A stretch of DNA of 34,373 bases from Pelagibacteraceae bacterium AG-461-B04 (GTDB lineage: Bacteria > Pseudomonadota > Alphaproteobacteria > Pelagibacterales > AG-422-B15). Where the stretch lies: positions 1 through 34,373 of the forward strand of contig QCRN01000011.1 in the NCBI GenBank assembly GCA_003211835.1, written 5' to 3'. The first letter of the stretch is position 1; each line of letters begins with the position of its first letter. Below the pieces are notes generated by a model, which was not told the DNA's origin, did no database searches, and saw only the letters and a list, made by a program, of their open reading frames with translations. Positions 7,138 through 14,847 of the stretch are shown in pieces. The position numbers were made by a program, and so were the translations under genes.

Positions 7138-7863
7138 ATGACAGCACTAGAAATTAAAGATTTAAATCACTATTACGTTAAAGGGAAGAATGTCCTTAAT
7201 GACGTAAATATAGAGCTTGAAGATGGAGAAATATTATCAATTCTTGGTCCTTCAGGCTGCGGTAAAACTACATTATTGAGAATAATTGCTGGCTTGGAGA
7301 AAGAAACTAGCGGTAGTATTCTGATGAAAGATCAAATTATCTCAGATCATTTTCATACTGTTTTGACTGAAAATAGAGATGTTGGATTAGTTGTTCAGGA
7401 AAGAGCTTTATTTCCTCATTTGACAATAATAAACAATGTAATGTTTGGAGTGAGCGGCAGTAAAACTGATAGACATTCAACTGCCATGAGACTTCTTAAG
7501 CTATTTAGAGTTGACCGATATGCTTATAATTATCCAAACGAGATCTCTAGTGGTGAGCAACAACGAGTTGCAATTGCAAGAGCAATGGCTCCAAATCCTA
7601 AAATACTTTTGATGGATGAACCATTTGGAACTTTAGATCAATCACTTACAAATCAGCTGCGTGTTGAAACAAGAAAAATTTTAAAAGACAACAATATAAC
7701 GGCAATTATCGTCTCTCATGATTTTGATGATGCGCTTTCGATGTCAGATAAGGTCATTGTTATTGAAGATGGAACAGTTATACAGAGTGGCTCTGCAAAA
7801 GATATTACCCATATATCTAGAGAAAAATCAGTAAAATTCAGTAGTATTAAAGCCAATACTTAA
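7138..7863 (+). CDS. fbpC: Ferric-iron ABC transporter, ATP-binding protein (short form)
   Basis: A 241-residue ABC ATPase. Walker A is GPSGCGKTT at 37-45, the Q-loop is VVQERALFPHL, the signature is SSGEQQR (normally LSGGQQR), Walker B is ILLMDEPFGTLD, and the switch histidine is in IVSHDFDDAL. It powers uptake through the two-domain permease encoded immediately upstream (stop and start codons adjoin). FbpC-type proteins usually run to about 350 residues with a C-terminal OB-like regulatory domain. This one ends soon after the H-loop region, so that domain is missing. The reading frame is otherwise intact. Confidence 0.92.
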   Translation: MTALEIKDLNHYYVKGKNVLNDVNIELEDGEILSILGPSGCGKTTLLRIIAGLEKETSGSILMKDQIISDHFHTVLTENRDVGLVVQERALFPHLTIINNVMFGVSGSKTDRHSTAMRLLKLFRVDRYAYNYPNEISSGEQQRVAIARAMAPNPKILLMDEPFGTLDQSLTNQLRVETRKILKDNNITAIIVSHDFDDALSMSDKVIVIEDGTVIQSGSAKDITHISREKSVKFSSIKANT

Positions 7864-7889
7864 TTATATTCTTTAAATATAAGTTTTTT
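7864..7889 (+). terminator. Possible intrinsic terminator after the iron-transport genes
   Basis: Directly after the ATPase stop codon, TTATATT (7864-7870) pairs with AATATAA (7876-7882) around a 5-base loop, followed by G and six T residues. The stem is all A-T and so weak, but the hairpin plus T-run layout is right and it precedes the tatA promoter. Confidence 0.4.
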
Positions 7890-7892
7890 ATA

Positions 7893-7898
7893 TATAAT
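7893..7898 (+). promoter_or_regulatory. Candidate -10 box for the tatABC genes
   Basis: A perfect TATAAT lies 32 bases before the tatA ATG; no convincing -35 hexamer is visible at 16-18 bases. A good Shine-Dalgarno, AGAGGA (7921-7926), sits 4 bases before the tatA start, which supports a separate transcript starting here. Confidence 0.35.
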
Positions 7899-7930
7899 AG
7901 TTCTACAAGTTAATATTTTAAGAGGACAGA

Positions 7931-8116
7931 ATGGGAATTAGTTTTTGGCAAATTTTAATTGTTGTTGCACTTCTAGTAATACTTTTTGGACGTGGTAAAA
8001 TTTCCGAATTAATGGGAGATGTTGCTAAAGGAGTAAAGAGTTTTAAAAAGGGCATCAATGATGACGATGAGCAAAAGTCAATCAACAAATCAGAAGATAA
8101 CTCTACTAAAGAGTAA
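7931..8116 (+). CDS. tatA: Twin-arginine translocase subunit TatA
   Basis: A 61-residue membrane protein that forms the size-variable pore of the Tat pathway, which exports folded proteins. It has one N-terminal transmembrane helix (about 5-20), the FGRGKI hinge motif, an amphipathic helix ([16 protein letters not shown]) and a short charged tail. Length is at the small end of the family. First gene of a tatA-tatB-tatC cluster, as in many alphaproteobacteria. Confidence 0.93.
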   Translation: MGISFWQILIVVALLVILFGRGKISELMGDVAKGVKSFKKGINDDDEQKSINKSEDNSTKE

Positions 8117-8134
8117 CAGCAATAGTATTATCTT

Positions 8135-8431
8135 ATGTTACCTGGAATTGGTGGAGTAGAGTATCTTGTCATCGCAGCATTAATAATAATTTTTGTTGGC
8201 CCTAAAGATTTGCCAGCTGTACTGAGAGGCCTAGGAAGATGGTGGGGTAAAATCAGAAACTTTTCTAGAGAGTTTAAATCAAGTGTTAATCAAATTGCCT
8301 CGGAGGCTGGCGTTGACGACATTAAGTCATCAGTTGAGAATGCAAGTCCTAAAAATTTTTCTGATGAAATGCGTGACTCAATAAATGAAACGATCATGAA
8401 ATCAGAAGATAAAAAGACTGAAGATGAGTGA
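8135..8431 (+). CDS. tatB: Twin-arginine translocase subunit TatB
   Basis: A 98-residue protein that with TatC forms the Tat substrate receptor. The start MLPGIGGVEYLVIAALIIIF is followed by VGPKDLP, the TatB form of the hinge (TatA has FGxGK), and a long amphipathic helix LRGLGRWWGKIRNFSREFK. The C-terminal third is acidic and of low complexity. The stop overlaps the tatC start by 8 bases (ATGAGTGA), indicating translational coupling. Confidence 0.93.
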   Translation: MLPGIGGVEYLVIAALIIIFVGPKDLPAVLRGLGRWWGKIRNFSREFKSSVNQIASEAGVDDIKSSVENASPKNFSDEMRDSINETIMKSEDKKTEDE

Positions 8432-9197
8432 CCATAAAGAAACACTCAATGACACCAAGCAACCTTTAATTCAACATTTAATTGAGTTAAGAAGCCGTCT
8501 AATTAAATCAATCATTTTGATTTCAATTTTGTTTGTGATTGCGTACATATATGCAGACTCTATATACAATTTCTTAGTTCAGCCGTATGCAGATGCAGTT
8601 GCAGGGGAAGCAGGAAGAAGACTTATTTTTACAGCATTACATGAAACATTTTTCACATATTTAAGGGTCGCATTATTTGCATCACTATTTATTGCGTTGC
8701 CCTTTATACTAATTCAAATATGGATATTTGTTGCACCAGGTTTGTACAAAAATGAGAAAACAGTTGTTATTCCTTACTTGGCAGCTACTCCAATTTTATT
8801 CATTTTAGGGGCTTCACTTGTATATTTCTTTATTATGCCTCTCGCTATAAAGTTTTTTCTATCATTTGAGTCAATTGGAGGCCAAGGAACATTGCCAATT
8901 CAATTAGAAGCTAAAGTTAATGAATATCTTAGTTTAATTATGAGGCTGATTTTTGCTTTTGGCTTAAGTTTTCAATTGCCTGTCTTACTCACGTTATTAG
9001 CAAGAGTTGGATTTGTGAGCTCTGAAGGACTTAGAAAAAATAGAAAATATGTAATCGTTGGCGTTTTTGCTGTTGCAGCGATACTCACACCTCCTGATCC
9101 CATTTCACAAATAGGCCTTGGTGTTCCCATATTAATATTGTATGAAATTTCAATATATGCAGTACGATTCATAGAGCGAAAAAGAGAGAATAAATAA
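8424..9197 (+). CDS. tatC: Twin-arginine translocase subunit TatC
   Basis: A 257-residue polytopic membrane protein with six predicted helices, the core receptor for twin-arginine signal peptides. Conserved features are the cytoplasmic N-terminal motif QHLIELRSRLIKSI (about 17-30), the LTPPDPISQ loop near residues 219-227, and the FGLSFQLPVLL helix. Start overlaps tatB. serS follows after 9 bases, and this tat-serS-surE order is common in alphaproteobacteria. Confidence 0.95.
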   Translation: MSDHKETLNDTKQPLIQHLIELRSRLIKSIILISILFVIAYIYADSIYNFLVQPYADAVAGEAGRRLIFTALHETFFTYLRVALFASLFIALPFILIQIWIFVAPGLYKNEKTVVIPYLAATPILFILGASLVYFFIMPLAIKFFLSFESIGGQGTLPIQLEAKVNEYLSLIMRLIFAFGLSFQLPVLLTLLARVGFVSSEGLRKNRKYVIVGVFAVAAILTPPDPISQIGLGVPILILYEISIYAVRFIERKRENK

Positions 9198-9206
9198 AAT
9201 TATAAG

Positions 9207-10475
9207 ATGTTAGACATAAAGAAAATTAGAGATGATGGAAAACAGCTTGATGAGGCTTTAGTAAGTAGAAAGCATGAGCCGTCTTCTTCATTAATAATAG
9301 AGCTTGATAAGAAAAATCGAGATTTAATTGGTGAATTACAGGTACTTCAGGAGGAAAGAAATGCTAAATCTAAATTGATAGGAGAACATGCCTCAAATGG
9401 CAAGAAAGACGAAGCTGAATTGCTTAAAAGTGAAGTTAGTTCAATAAAAAATAAAATGCAAGAGATTGAAAATAACCAACGTATCGCAAAAGAAGAATTA
9501 AATTCTTTACTTGAGTCATTGCCAAATATGCCAGACGCTTCAGTCCCTGTTGGAGATGAAAGTGTTAATAAAGAAATAAAGATCGAAGGCAAAAAGAAAG
9601 AATTTTCATTTTCACCAAAAGAGCATTTTGATTTAGGTGAGGATCTTAATAAAATGAGCTTTGATCAAGCCGCAAAAATATCTGGAGCAAGATTTGTCAT
9701 CCAAAAAGGTGAGCTAGCAAGACTTGAGAGAGCTATTGCAAATTTCATGCTTGATTTACACACTAATGAATTCGGGTATGAAGAAATTAATGTACCCATT
9801 CTAGTAAGAGATCAGGCAGCGTTTGGGACAGGTCAACTTCCAAAGTTTAAGGATGACTTATTCAAAACGACAGATGATTATTGGTTAATACCAACAGCTG
9901 AAGTTCCATTAACAAATATGACAAGAGAGAGTGTAGTGGATGCAGCTGAACTACCTAAACGATATGTTTCTCATACACCCTGTTTCAGATCTGAAGCAGG
10001 AGCCGCCGGGAAAGATACTCGAGGAATAATGCGCCAACATCAGTTCTACAAAGTTGAATTAGTAAGTTTAGCATCTGAAGAAAATTCAGCTGATGAACAT
10101 GAAAGAATGCTGAGTTGTGCCGAGGAGGTGCTAAAAAGATTAGGTTTACACTATCGAGTTGTAATTTTATCCACGCAAGATATGGGTTTTTCAGCTCAGA
10201 AAACATATGATATTGAGGTTTGGCTTCCAGGGCAAAACGCATATAGAGAAATTTCTAGTTGCTCTAATTGTGGTGATTTTCAAGCAAGAAGAATGAATTC
10301 GAGATACAAAGAAAATGATGCAATTAAATATCTGCATACGCTTAATGGGTCAGGACTGGCAGTAGGGAGAACTTTAATCGCAGTTATGGAAAATTATCAA
10401 AACGAAGATGGTTCTATTGATATACCAGAAGTATTAATTCCCTACATGAGTGGAATAACAAAAATTTCAAACTAA
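9207..10475 (+). CDS. serS: Seryl-tRNA synthetase
   Basis: A 422-residue class II aminoacyl-tRNA synthetase that charges tRNA-Ser (and tRNA-Sec where present). The N-terminal part (about 30-105) is a charged helical coiled coil that binds the long variable arm. The catalytic core shows the TAEVPLTN motif, motif 2 [14 protein letters not shown] (about 258-272) and motif 3 [10 protein letters not shown] (about 381-390). Length is normal. No Shine-Dalgarno is seen before the ATG; it follows tatC by 9 bases and precedes surE by 10. Confidence 0.96.
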   Translation: MLDIKKIRDDGKQLDEALVSRKHEPSSSLIIELDKKNRDLIGELQVLQEERNAKSKLIGEHASNGKKDEAELLKSEVSSIKNKMQEIENNQRIAKEELNSLLESLPNMPDASVPVGDESVNKEIKIEGKKKEFSFSPKEHFDLGEDLNKMSFDQAAKISGARFVIQKGELARLERAIANFMLDLHTNEFGYEEINVPILVRDQAAFGTGQLPKFKDDLFKTTDDYWLIPTAEVPLTNMTRESVVDAAELPKRYVSHTPCFRSEAGAAGKDTRGIMRQHQFYKVELVSLASEENSADEHERMLSCAEEVLKRLGLHYRVVILSTQDMGFSAQKTYDIEVWLPGQNAYREISSCSNCGDFQARRMNSRYKENDAIKYLHTLNGSGLAVGRTLIAVMENYQNEDGSIDIPEVLIPYMSGITKISN

Positions 10476-10485
10476 ATATACTCAT

Positions 10486-11310
10486 ATGCCCTCAGTAAAA
10501 CTTGAAAATGCAAGAATACTTATAACCAATGATGACGGTTATTCTGCAGAAGGTATAAAAATATTAACTACTATTGCAAAAGAATTTTCAGATGATGTAT
10601 GGGTGGTTGCTCCTGAATATGAAAAGAGTGGCGCATCTCACGCTCTATCTTTTCAAAACGCATTAAATTTAAAAGAACAAGCTCAAAAAGTTTATTCTAT
10701 AGATGGTACACCAAGCGATTGTATAGCCATTGGCATCAGCCATGTTTTAAAAGATAAGAGACCAGATTTAATTCTTTCAGGGATTAATAGTGGATGTAAC
10801 GTTGGAGAGGATGTAACCTATTCTGGAACTATTGCTGCAGCTATGGAGGGCTTGATAAGGAGGATACCATCTATTGCAATCAGTCAAAATTACGAAGCGG
10901 GTAAGAAAAATGTAATCTCATGGGACTCTTCAGAACATTTTTTGAAAGATATACTTACTGATATAACTAATCTGGGATGGGACAGTAATGTTTTCATGAA
11001 CATTAATTTTCCTTATTGCCAATCTGATAAAGTGAAAAGTATACAAATTACAACTCAAGGCAATAGAGATACTGATGATTTGATTATAAATGAGGTTGAG
11101 AATAATTTGTTTAGATTTGGACTTAGAAGAAGACTTGAAGAAAATGCTAAATTAACACTTCCACCACTGAATATGGCGGTAGACGGGTTTATGTCTGATG
11201 TAGAAGCAATTGCTAATCAGCATATTTCAATTACCCCGTTTCATTTAGATCTGACCCATCACAGCAGTCTAAATCACTTAAAAGCTTCAATTAAGTCAGA
11301 TATTAACTAA
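10486..11310 (+). CDS. surE: 5'/3'-nucleotidase SurE
   Basis: A 274-residue SurE-family metal-dependent phosphatase acting on nucleoside monophosphates. Metal-binding residues are in ITNDDGYSAEGI (N15-D16-D17) and in SGINSGCNVGEDVTYSGT (Asn of the NxG segment), with the conserved PEYEKSGASHALS block between. In many relatives surE is followed by pcm and a LytM-type peptidase gene before yajC. Here neither is present and yajC follows after a 64-base gap with a hairpin. Confidence 0.94.
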   Translation: MPSVKLENARILITNDDGYSAEGIKILTTIAKEFSDDVWVVAPEYEKSGASHALSFQNALNLKEQAQKVYSIDGTPSDCIAIGISHVLKDKRPDLILSGINSGCNVGEDVTYSGTIAAAMEGLIRRIPSIAISQNYEAGKKNVISWDSSEHFLKDILTDITNLGWDSNVFMNINFPYCQSDKVKSIQITTQGNRDTDDLIINEVENNLFRFGLRRRLEENAKLTLPPLNMAVDGFMSDVEAIANQHISITPFHLDLTHHSSLNHLKASIKSDIN

Positions 11311-11322
11311 TTATTTAGTTCA

Positions 11323-11347
11323 AATATACATGCTAAGTATGTATATT
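11323..11347 (+). repeat. Inverted repeat between surE and yajC
   Basis: AATATACAT (11323-11331) and ATGTATATT (11339-11347) form a perfect 9-bp stem with a 7-base loop. No T-run follows, so it is at best a weak terminator; it could equally be an operator. It lies 27 bases before the yajC start. Confidence 0.45.
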
Positions 11348-11360
11348 GCCTTAATTATTT

Positions 11361-11368
11361 AAAGGAGA
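11361..11368 (+). promoter_or_regulatory. Strong Shine-Dalgarno of yajC
   Basis: AAAGGAGA lies 6 bases before the yajC ATG. It stands out because many genes in this window have no recognisable ribosome-binding site. Confidence 0.6.
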
Positions 11369-11374
11369 TTCGTA

Positions 11375-11653
11375 ATGGAACAGATGCTGATTCAATTAAT
11401 GCCGCTATTCTTAATTTTTGCGATATTTTATTTCCTGTTAATTAGACCACAGCAAAGAAGAGCCAAAGAACACAAGGAAATGGTAGCAGGAGTGCAGAGA
11501 GGTGACAAAATTGTTAGCTCTGGGGGAATAAGAGGTAAAGTTGTAAAGGTAGTTGGTGAATTTGATGTCGAGGTTGAGATATCACAGGGAGTTAATGTTA
11601 CTTTAGTTAAATCAACAATCGCAGAAGTGGTCAAAGAGAGCGCTCCTAAATAA
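11375..11653 (+). CDS. yajC: Sec translocase accessory subunit YajC
   Basis: A 92-residue single-helix inner-membrane protein associated with SecDF. The N-terminal helix (about 6-22) ends in FYFLLIRPQQRRAKEHKEM, the YajC hallmark, followed by a small beta-rich domain (GDKIVSSGGIRGKVVKV). secD starts 11 bases downstream, giving the usual yajC-secD-secF operon. The strong ribosome-binding site fits a protein made in excess over SecDF. Confidence 0.95.
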   Translation: MEQMLIQLMPLFLIFAIFYFLLIRPQQRRAKEHKEMVAGVQRGDKIVSSGGIRGKVVKVVGEFDVEVEISQGVNVTLVKSTIAEVVKESAPK

Positions 11654-11664
11654 ACAATTAATTA

Positions 11665-13275
11665 ATGATTTATTTTTCAAATACTAAGATTTTATCAATC
11701 TTATTGGTCATCTTTATAGCTTTGATGTTTGCCGTTCCTAATTTTTTCACTAAAGATCAGTTAAATAGTTTCCCAAGCTTTATTCCTAAGCAGCAGGTCA
11801 ACCTTGGATTAGATTTACAAGGTGGATCCCACTTATTATTAGAAGTTGATACAGTTGAGATTATAAAAGAAAGATTAGAGAATCTAAATTCTGACGTAAG
11901 AAGAGTGCTAAAGAAAAATAATATTCAATATAGCAATTTTAAGAATACTGAGGATAACTTAAAATTTGTGGTTGAAGAATTTCCTGCAGAAATTCAAAAA
12001 GAAATTTTGGAAATATCAGTTAGTAATTCTCAAAATATATTACAAATGGGGGATCAAACTAACTTAGTAATCACAAGAGATGAGAATCAAGTGTCTATCT
12101 CCTTTACAGACGAATTTATTAAATTGTCTGTTTCAAATGCTGTTGCTCAATCTCTTGAGATAGTTCGCAGAAGAATAGACGAACTTGGTACAAGAGAGCC
12201 GTCAATACAAAGGCAAGGGTCTTCAAGAATTATTATTCAACTGCCAGGAATTGATGATCCTGATCGAATTAAAGCATTATTAGGACAAACAGCTAAGCTC
12301 ACTTTTCAGCTAGTAGACACCTCTACTAATTATGACCCACTAAATCCAAAAAAAGCACCTGTAGGATCTGAAATTTTACCATCAGATACTGACGACAGTT
12401 TCAAATATATTGTTAAAAAAAGAATAATGGTTGGAGGAGAGAACTTAGTTGATGCTCAACCTGGTTTCGATCCTCAAACAAATGAACCAATCGTTTCATT
12501 TCGATTTGATAGACTTGGTGCAAGTAAATTTGGAAGAGTTACTCAGCAAAATGTGGGCAAACCGTTTGCAATAATTTTGGATGATACTGTTATTAGCGCT
12601 CCAGTTATAAGAGAGGCAATACTAGGAGGATCAGGACAAATCTCAGGGGGGTTTGACTCAGAAGAAGCAAATGATCTAGCCATACTCCTTAGAGCGGGGG
12701 CACTGCCAGCTCCTTTAATCATTTTAGAGGAAAGATCAGTAGGGCCTGATCTTGGGGCAGATTCAATTGAGGCAGGTCAGTATGCAGCTATAATAGGCTT
12801 TGTAGCAGTCATAATATTCATGATGTTTGTTTATAGATATTTTGGCTTCTTGGCCGACATAGCGTTGATCATAAATTTATTTATGGTGCTAGGTATTCTC
12901 TCGTTATTTCAAGCAACTTTAACCTTACCTGGTATTGCTGGTATTATTTTAACAATAGGTATGGCAGTTGATGCTAACGTGTTGATCTTTGAGCGAGTTA
13001 AGGAAGAGATTAGAAGTGGATCTAAAATGATTAATGCTGTTGAAAATGGATACAAAAGGGCACTTTCAACTATATTAGATGCAAATATTACAACTTTAAT
13101 CGCTGCTGTAATACTTTTTTTCATGGCATCAGGACCAGTAAGAGGATTTTCAATTACACTGGCTATTGGAATTTTTACTTCAGTATTTACAGCATTTACT
13201 TTTACAAGGTTATTGATTTCAATTTATGCAAAAAGCCTAAAGCCTTCATTAGTCGGAATGAAAATAAATGATTGA
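11665..13275 (+). CDS. secD: Protein translocase subunit SecD
   Basis: A 536-residue RND-type inner-membrane protein that, with SecF, uses the proton gradient to help pull preproteins out of the Sec channel. One N-terminal helix is followed by the GLDLQGGSHLLLEVD signature (about 49-63) and a large periplasmic P1 domain. Five more helices then follow, with the GMAVDANVLIFERVKEE motif in the membrane domain. Length is typical of the alphaproteobacterial short SecD. The last 8 bases overlap secF (ATGATTGA). Confidence 0.96.
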   Translation: MIYFSNTKILSILLVIFIALMFAVPNFFTKDQLNSFPSFIPKQQVNLGLDLQGGSHLLLEVDTVEIIKERLENLNSDVRRVLKKNNIQYSNFKNTEDNLKFVVEEFPAEIQKEILEISVSNSQNILQMGDQTNLVITRDENQVSISFTDEFIKLSVSNAVAQSLEIVRRRIDELGTREPSIQRQGSSRIIIQLPGIDDPDRIKALLGQTAKLTFQLVDTSTNYDPLNPKKAPVGSEILPSDTDDSFKYIVKKRIMVGGENLVDAQPGFDPQTNEPIVSFRFDRLGASKFGRVTQQNVGKPFAIILDDTVISAPVIREAILGGSGQISGGFDSEEANDLAILLRAGALPAPLIILEERSVGPDLGADSIEAGQYAAIIGFVAVIIFMMFVYRYFGFLADIALIINLFMVLGILSLFQATLTLPGIAGIILTIGMAVDANVLIFERVKEEIRSGSKMINAVENGYKRALSTILDANITTLIAAVILFFMASGPVRGFSITLAIGIFTSVFTAFTFTRLLISIYAKSLKPSLVGMKIND

Positions 13276-14194
13276 TATTGCAAATACAAAAATTAATTTC
13301 TTAAAAACAAGAATCATTACTTTTATATTTTCATCTATATTAGTAGTTTTATCTTTTGGTGCTTTTTTTGTAAGCGGATTAAACTTTGGTATTGATTTTA
13401 AGGGTGGAACATTAATCGAAATTGAAACTGAGAATGAAATAGAAATCGCAGGACTAAGAGATAATCTCAATACTTTAAGTTTAGGTGATGTTCAGGTTCA
13501 GGAATTTGGATCAAAAAATAATTTATTAATTAGAGTTGAACAGCAATCAGGCGGTGACCAAATTCAACAAAATGTAGTTGAGATTGTGAAAAACAGCTTA
13601 GATTCATACCTTTCGTCTGAAGTAAATTTCAGAAGAACAGAAGTTGTTGGGCCAAAAGTCAGTGGTGAATTAATACAATCAGGTGCTATCGCTATATTAG
13701 CTGCAGTTTTTGCAATGCTTATCTATATTTGGTTTAGATTTGAGTGGCAATTTTCTCTTGGGGCTGTTGTTGCCTTAATTCACGATGTAATTTTAACTAT
13801 AGGTGTTTTCAGTATCACCCAGTTAGAGTTCAATCTTCCAATCATTGCAGCAATTCTGACAATAGTTGGTTACTCAATGAATGATACCGTTGTTGTTTAT
13901 GATAGAGTCAGAGAAAACTTACGTAAGCACAGATCCAAAAATATTATAGATCTACTAAATCTTTCCATTAATGAGACCTTATCACGTACAATTGTAACAT
14001 CTGTTACAACATTACTTGCCTTGTTATCATTATTTATTTTTGGCGGTGAGGTAATTAAGGGTTTTACATTTGCAATGATATGGGGTGTAGTGGTTGGAAC
14101 ATATTCATCAATTTTCGTAGCTGCACCACTTTTAAACTATTTAGATGTAAAAAGAGAATGGAATACAACTTCCGCAGTCGACTCAACTCGTTAG
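13268..14194 (+). CDS. secF: Protein translocase subunit SecF
   Basis: A 308-residue partner of SecD with six membrane helices. Signatures are GIDFKGGTLIEIE (about 40-52) and VGYSMNDTVVVYDRVRENLR in the membrane domain. Its start overlaps the secD stop. Its stop is only 2 bases from the stop of the convergent membrane-protein gene, and no terminator is visible between them. Confidence 0.96.
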   Translation: MIDIANTKINFLKTRIITFIFSSILVVLSFGAFFVSGLNFGIDFKGGTLIEIETENEIEIAGLRDNLNTLSLGDVQVQEFGSKNNLLIRVEQQSGGDQIQQNVVEIVKNSLDSYLSSEVNFRRTEVVGPKVSGELIQSGAIAILAAVFAMLIYIWFRFEWQFSLGAVVALIHDVILTIGVFSITQLEFNLPIIAAILTIVGYSMNDTVVVYDRVRENLRKHRSKNIIDLLNLSINETLSRTIVTSVTTLLALLSLFIFGGEVIKGFTFAMIWGVVVGTYSSIFVAAPLLNYLDVKREWNTTSAVDSTR

Positions 14195-14196
14195 AT

Positions 14197-14805
14197 TTAA
14201 TATAAATTTTGAGCTGCAACCATCGATAACAGCATCGGTATTGATAATAAAGTATTCGTTCTTGAAAATAGCATTGCAGTTCTAGCAGATTTTGCTTTTG
14301 TGTCGGCATCAACTTCGACAATGCCAAGCGCTTTTTTTTGATTAGGCCAAATGACCATCCAGACATTATAAGCCATAATTATTGCGAGCCACATTCCTAT
14401 TCCGATTGTAAGTTGCTTGCCATCAAATCCATATGCCAGGGTGAATGTTAGTGCGTTAACAGATCCTTCATGGCCATAGTATAAGCCTAAAGTTGTCAGT
14501 CCCGTAATGAGAGTTGCCATAGCTGCCCATCTGAACCAAAACAATGCGGCAGGAGCTATAACCTTTCCAATTGCTGGTTTTTGTTCGTCAGGTATATTTG
14601 GCATATTTGGTATTTGAACAAAATTGAAATAGTAGAGTAAGCCTATCCACATAACCCCCGATATAACGTGAAGAAATCTAGATAAAGAAGCCCAATAGAG
14701 TTGGTCAAATCCACCATAATGGCCAGTAATCATTATTAGCAAAGCGATTGCAAGAAGTGAACCTGCAAGAACTGTCTTTGGAAGCGATTGTAATATTGAA
14801 GCCAT
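14197..14805 (-). CDS. Integral membrane protein related to the urate hydroxylase PuuD N-terminal domain
   Basis: A 202-residue protein with about five hydrophobic helices (roughly 11-30, 44-66, 83-112, 131-153, 183-200). The block SRFLHVISGVMWIGLLYYFNF and the later ATLITGLTTLGLYYGHEG and NVWMVIWPNQKKAL segments resemble the membrane domain of PuuD-type urate hydroxylases (Urate_ox_N family). Full PuuD adds a C-terminal cytochrome c domain, which is absent, as no CxxCH occurs. Conserved histidines (H46 and the H in YYGHEG) could bind haem. No purine-degradation genes are nearby, so urate oxidation should not be assumed. It follows uvrA on the same strand by about 40 bases and may be on its transcript. 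Confidence 0.6.
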   Translation of the reverse strand: MASILQSLPKTVLAGSLLAIALLIMITGHYGGFDQLYWASLSRFLHVISGVMWIGLLYYFNFVQIPNMPNIPDEQKPAIGKVIAPAALFWFRWAAMATLITGLTTLGLYYGHEGSVNALTFTLAYGFDGKQLTIGIGMWLAIIMAYNVWMVIWPNQKKALGIVEVDADTKAKSARTAMLFSRTNTLLSIPMLLSMVAAQNLY

Positions 14806-14847
14806 TACTAGATATTTAACACGAATTTTATTACAGGCAAATATTTT

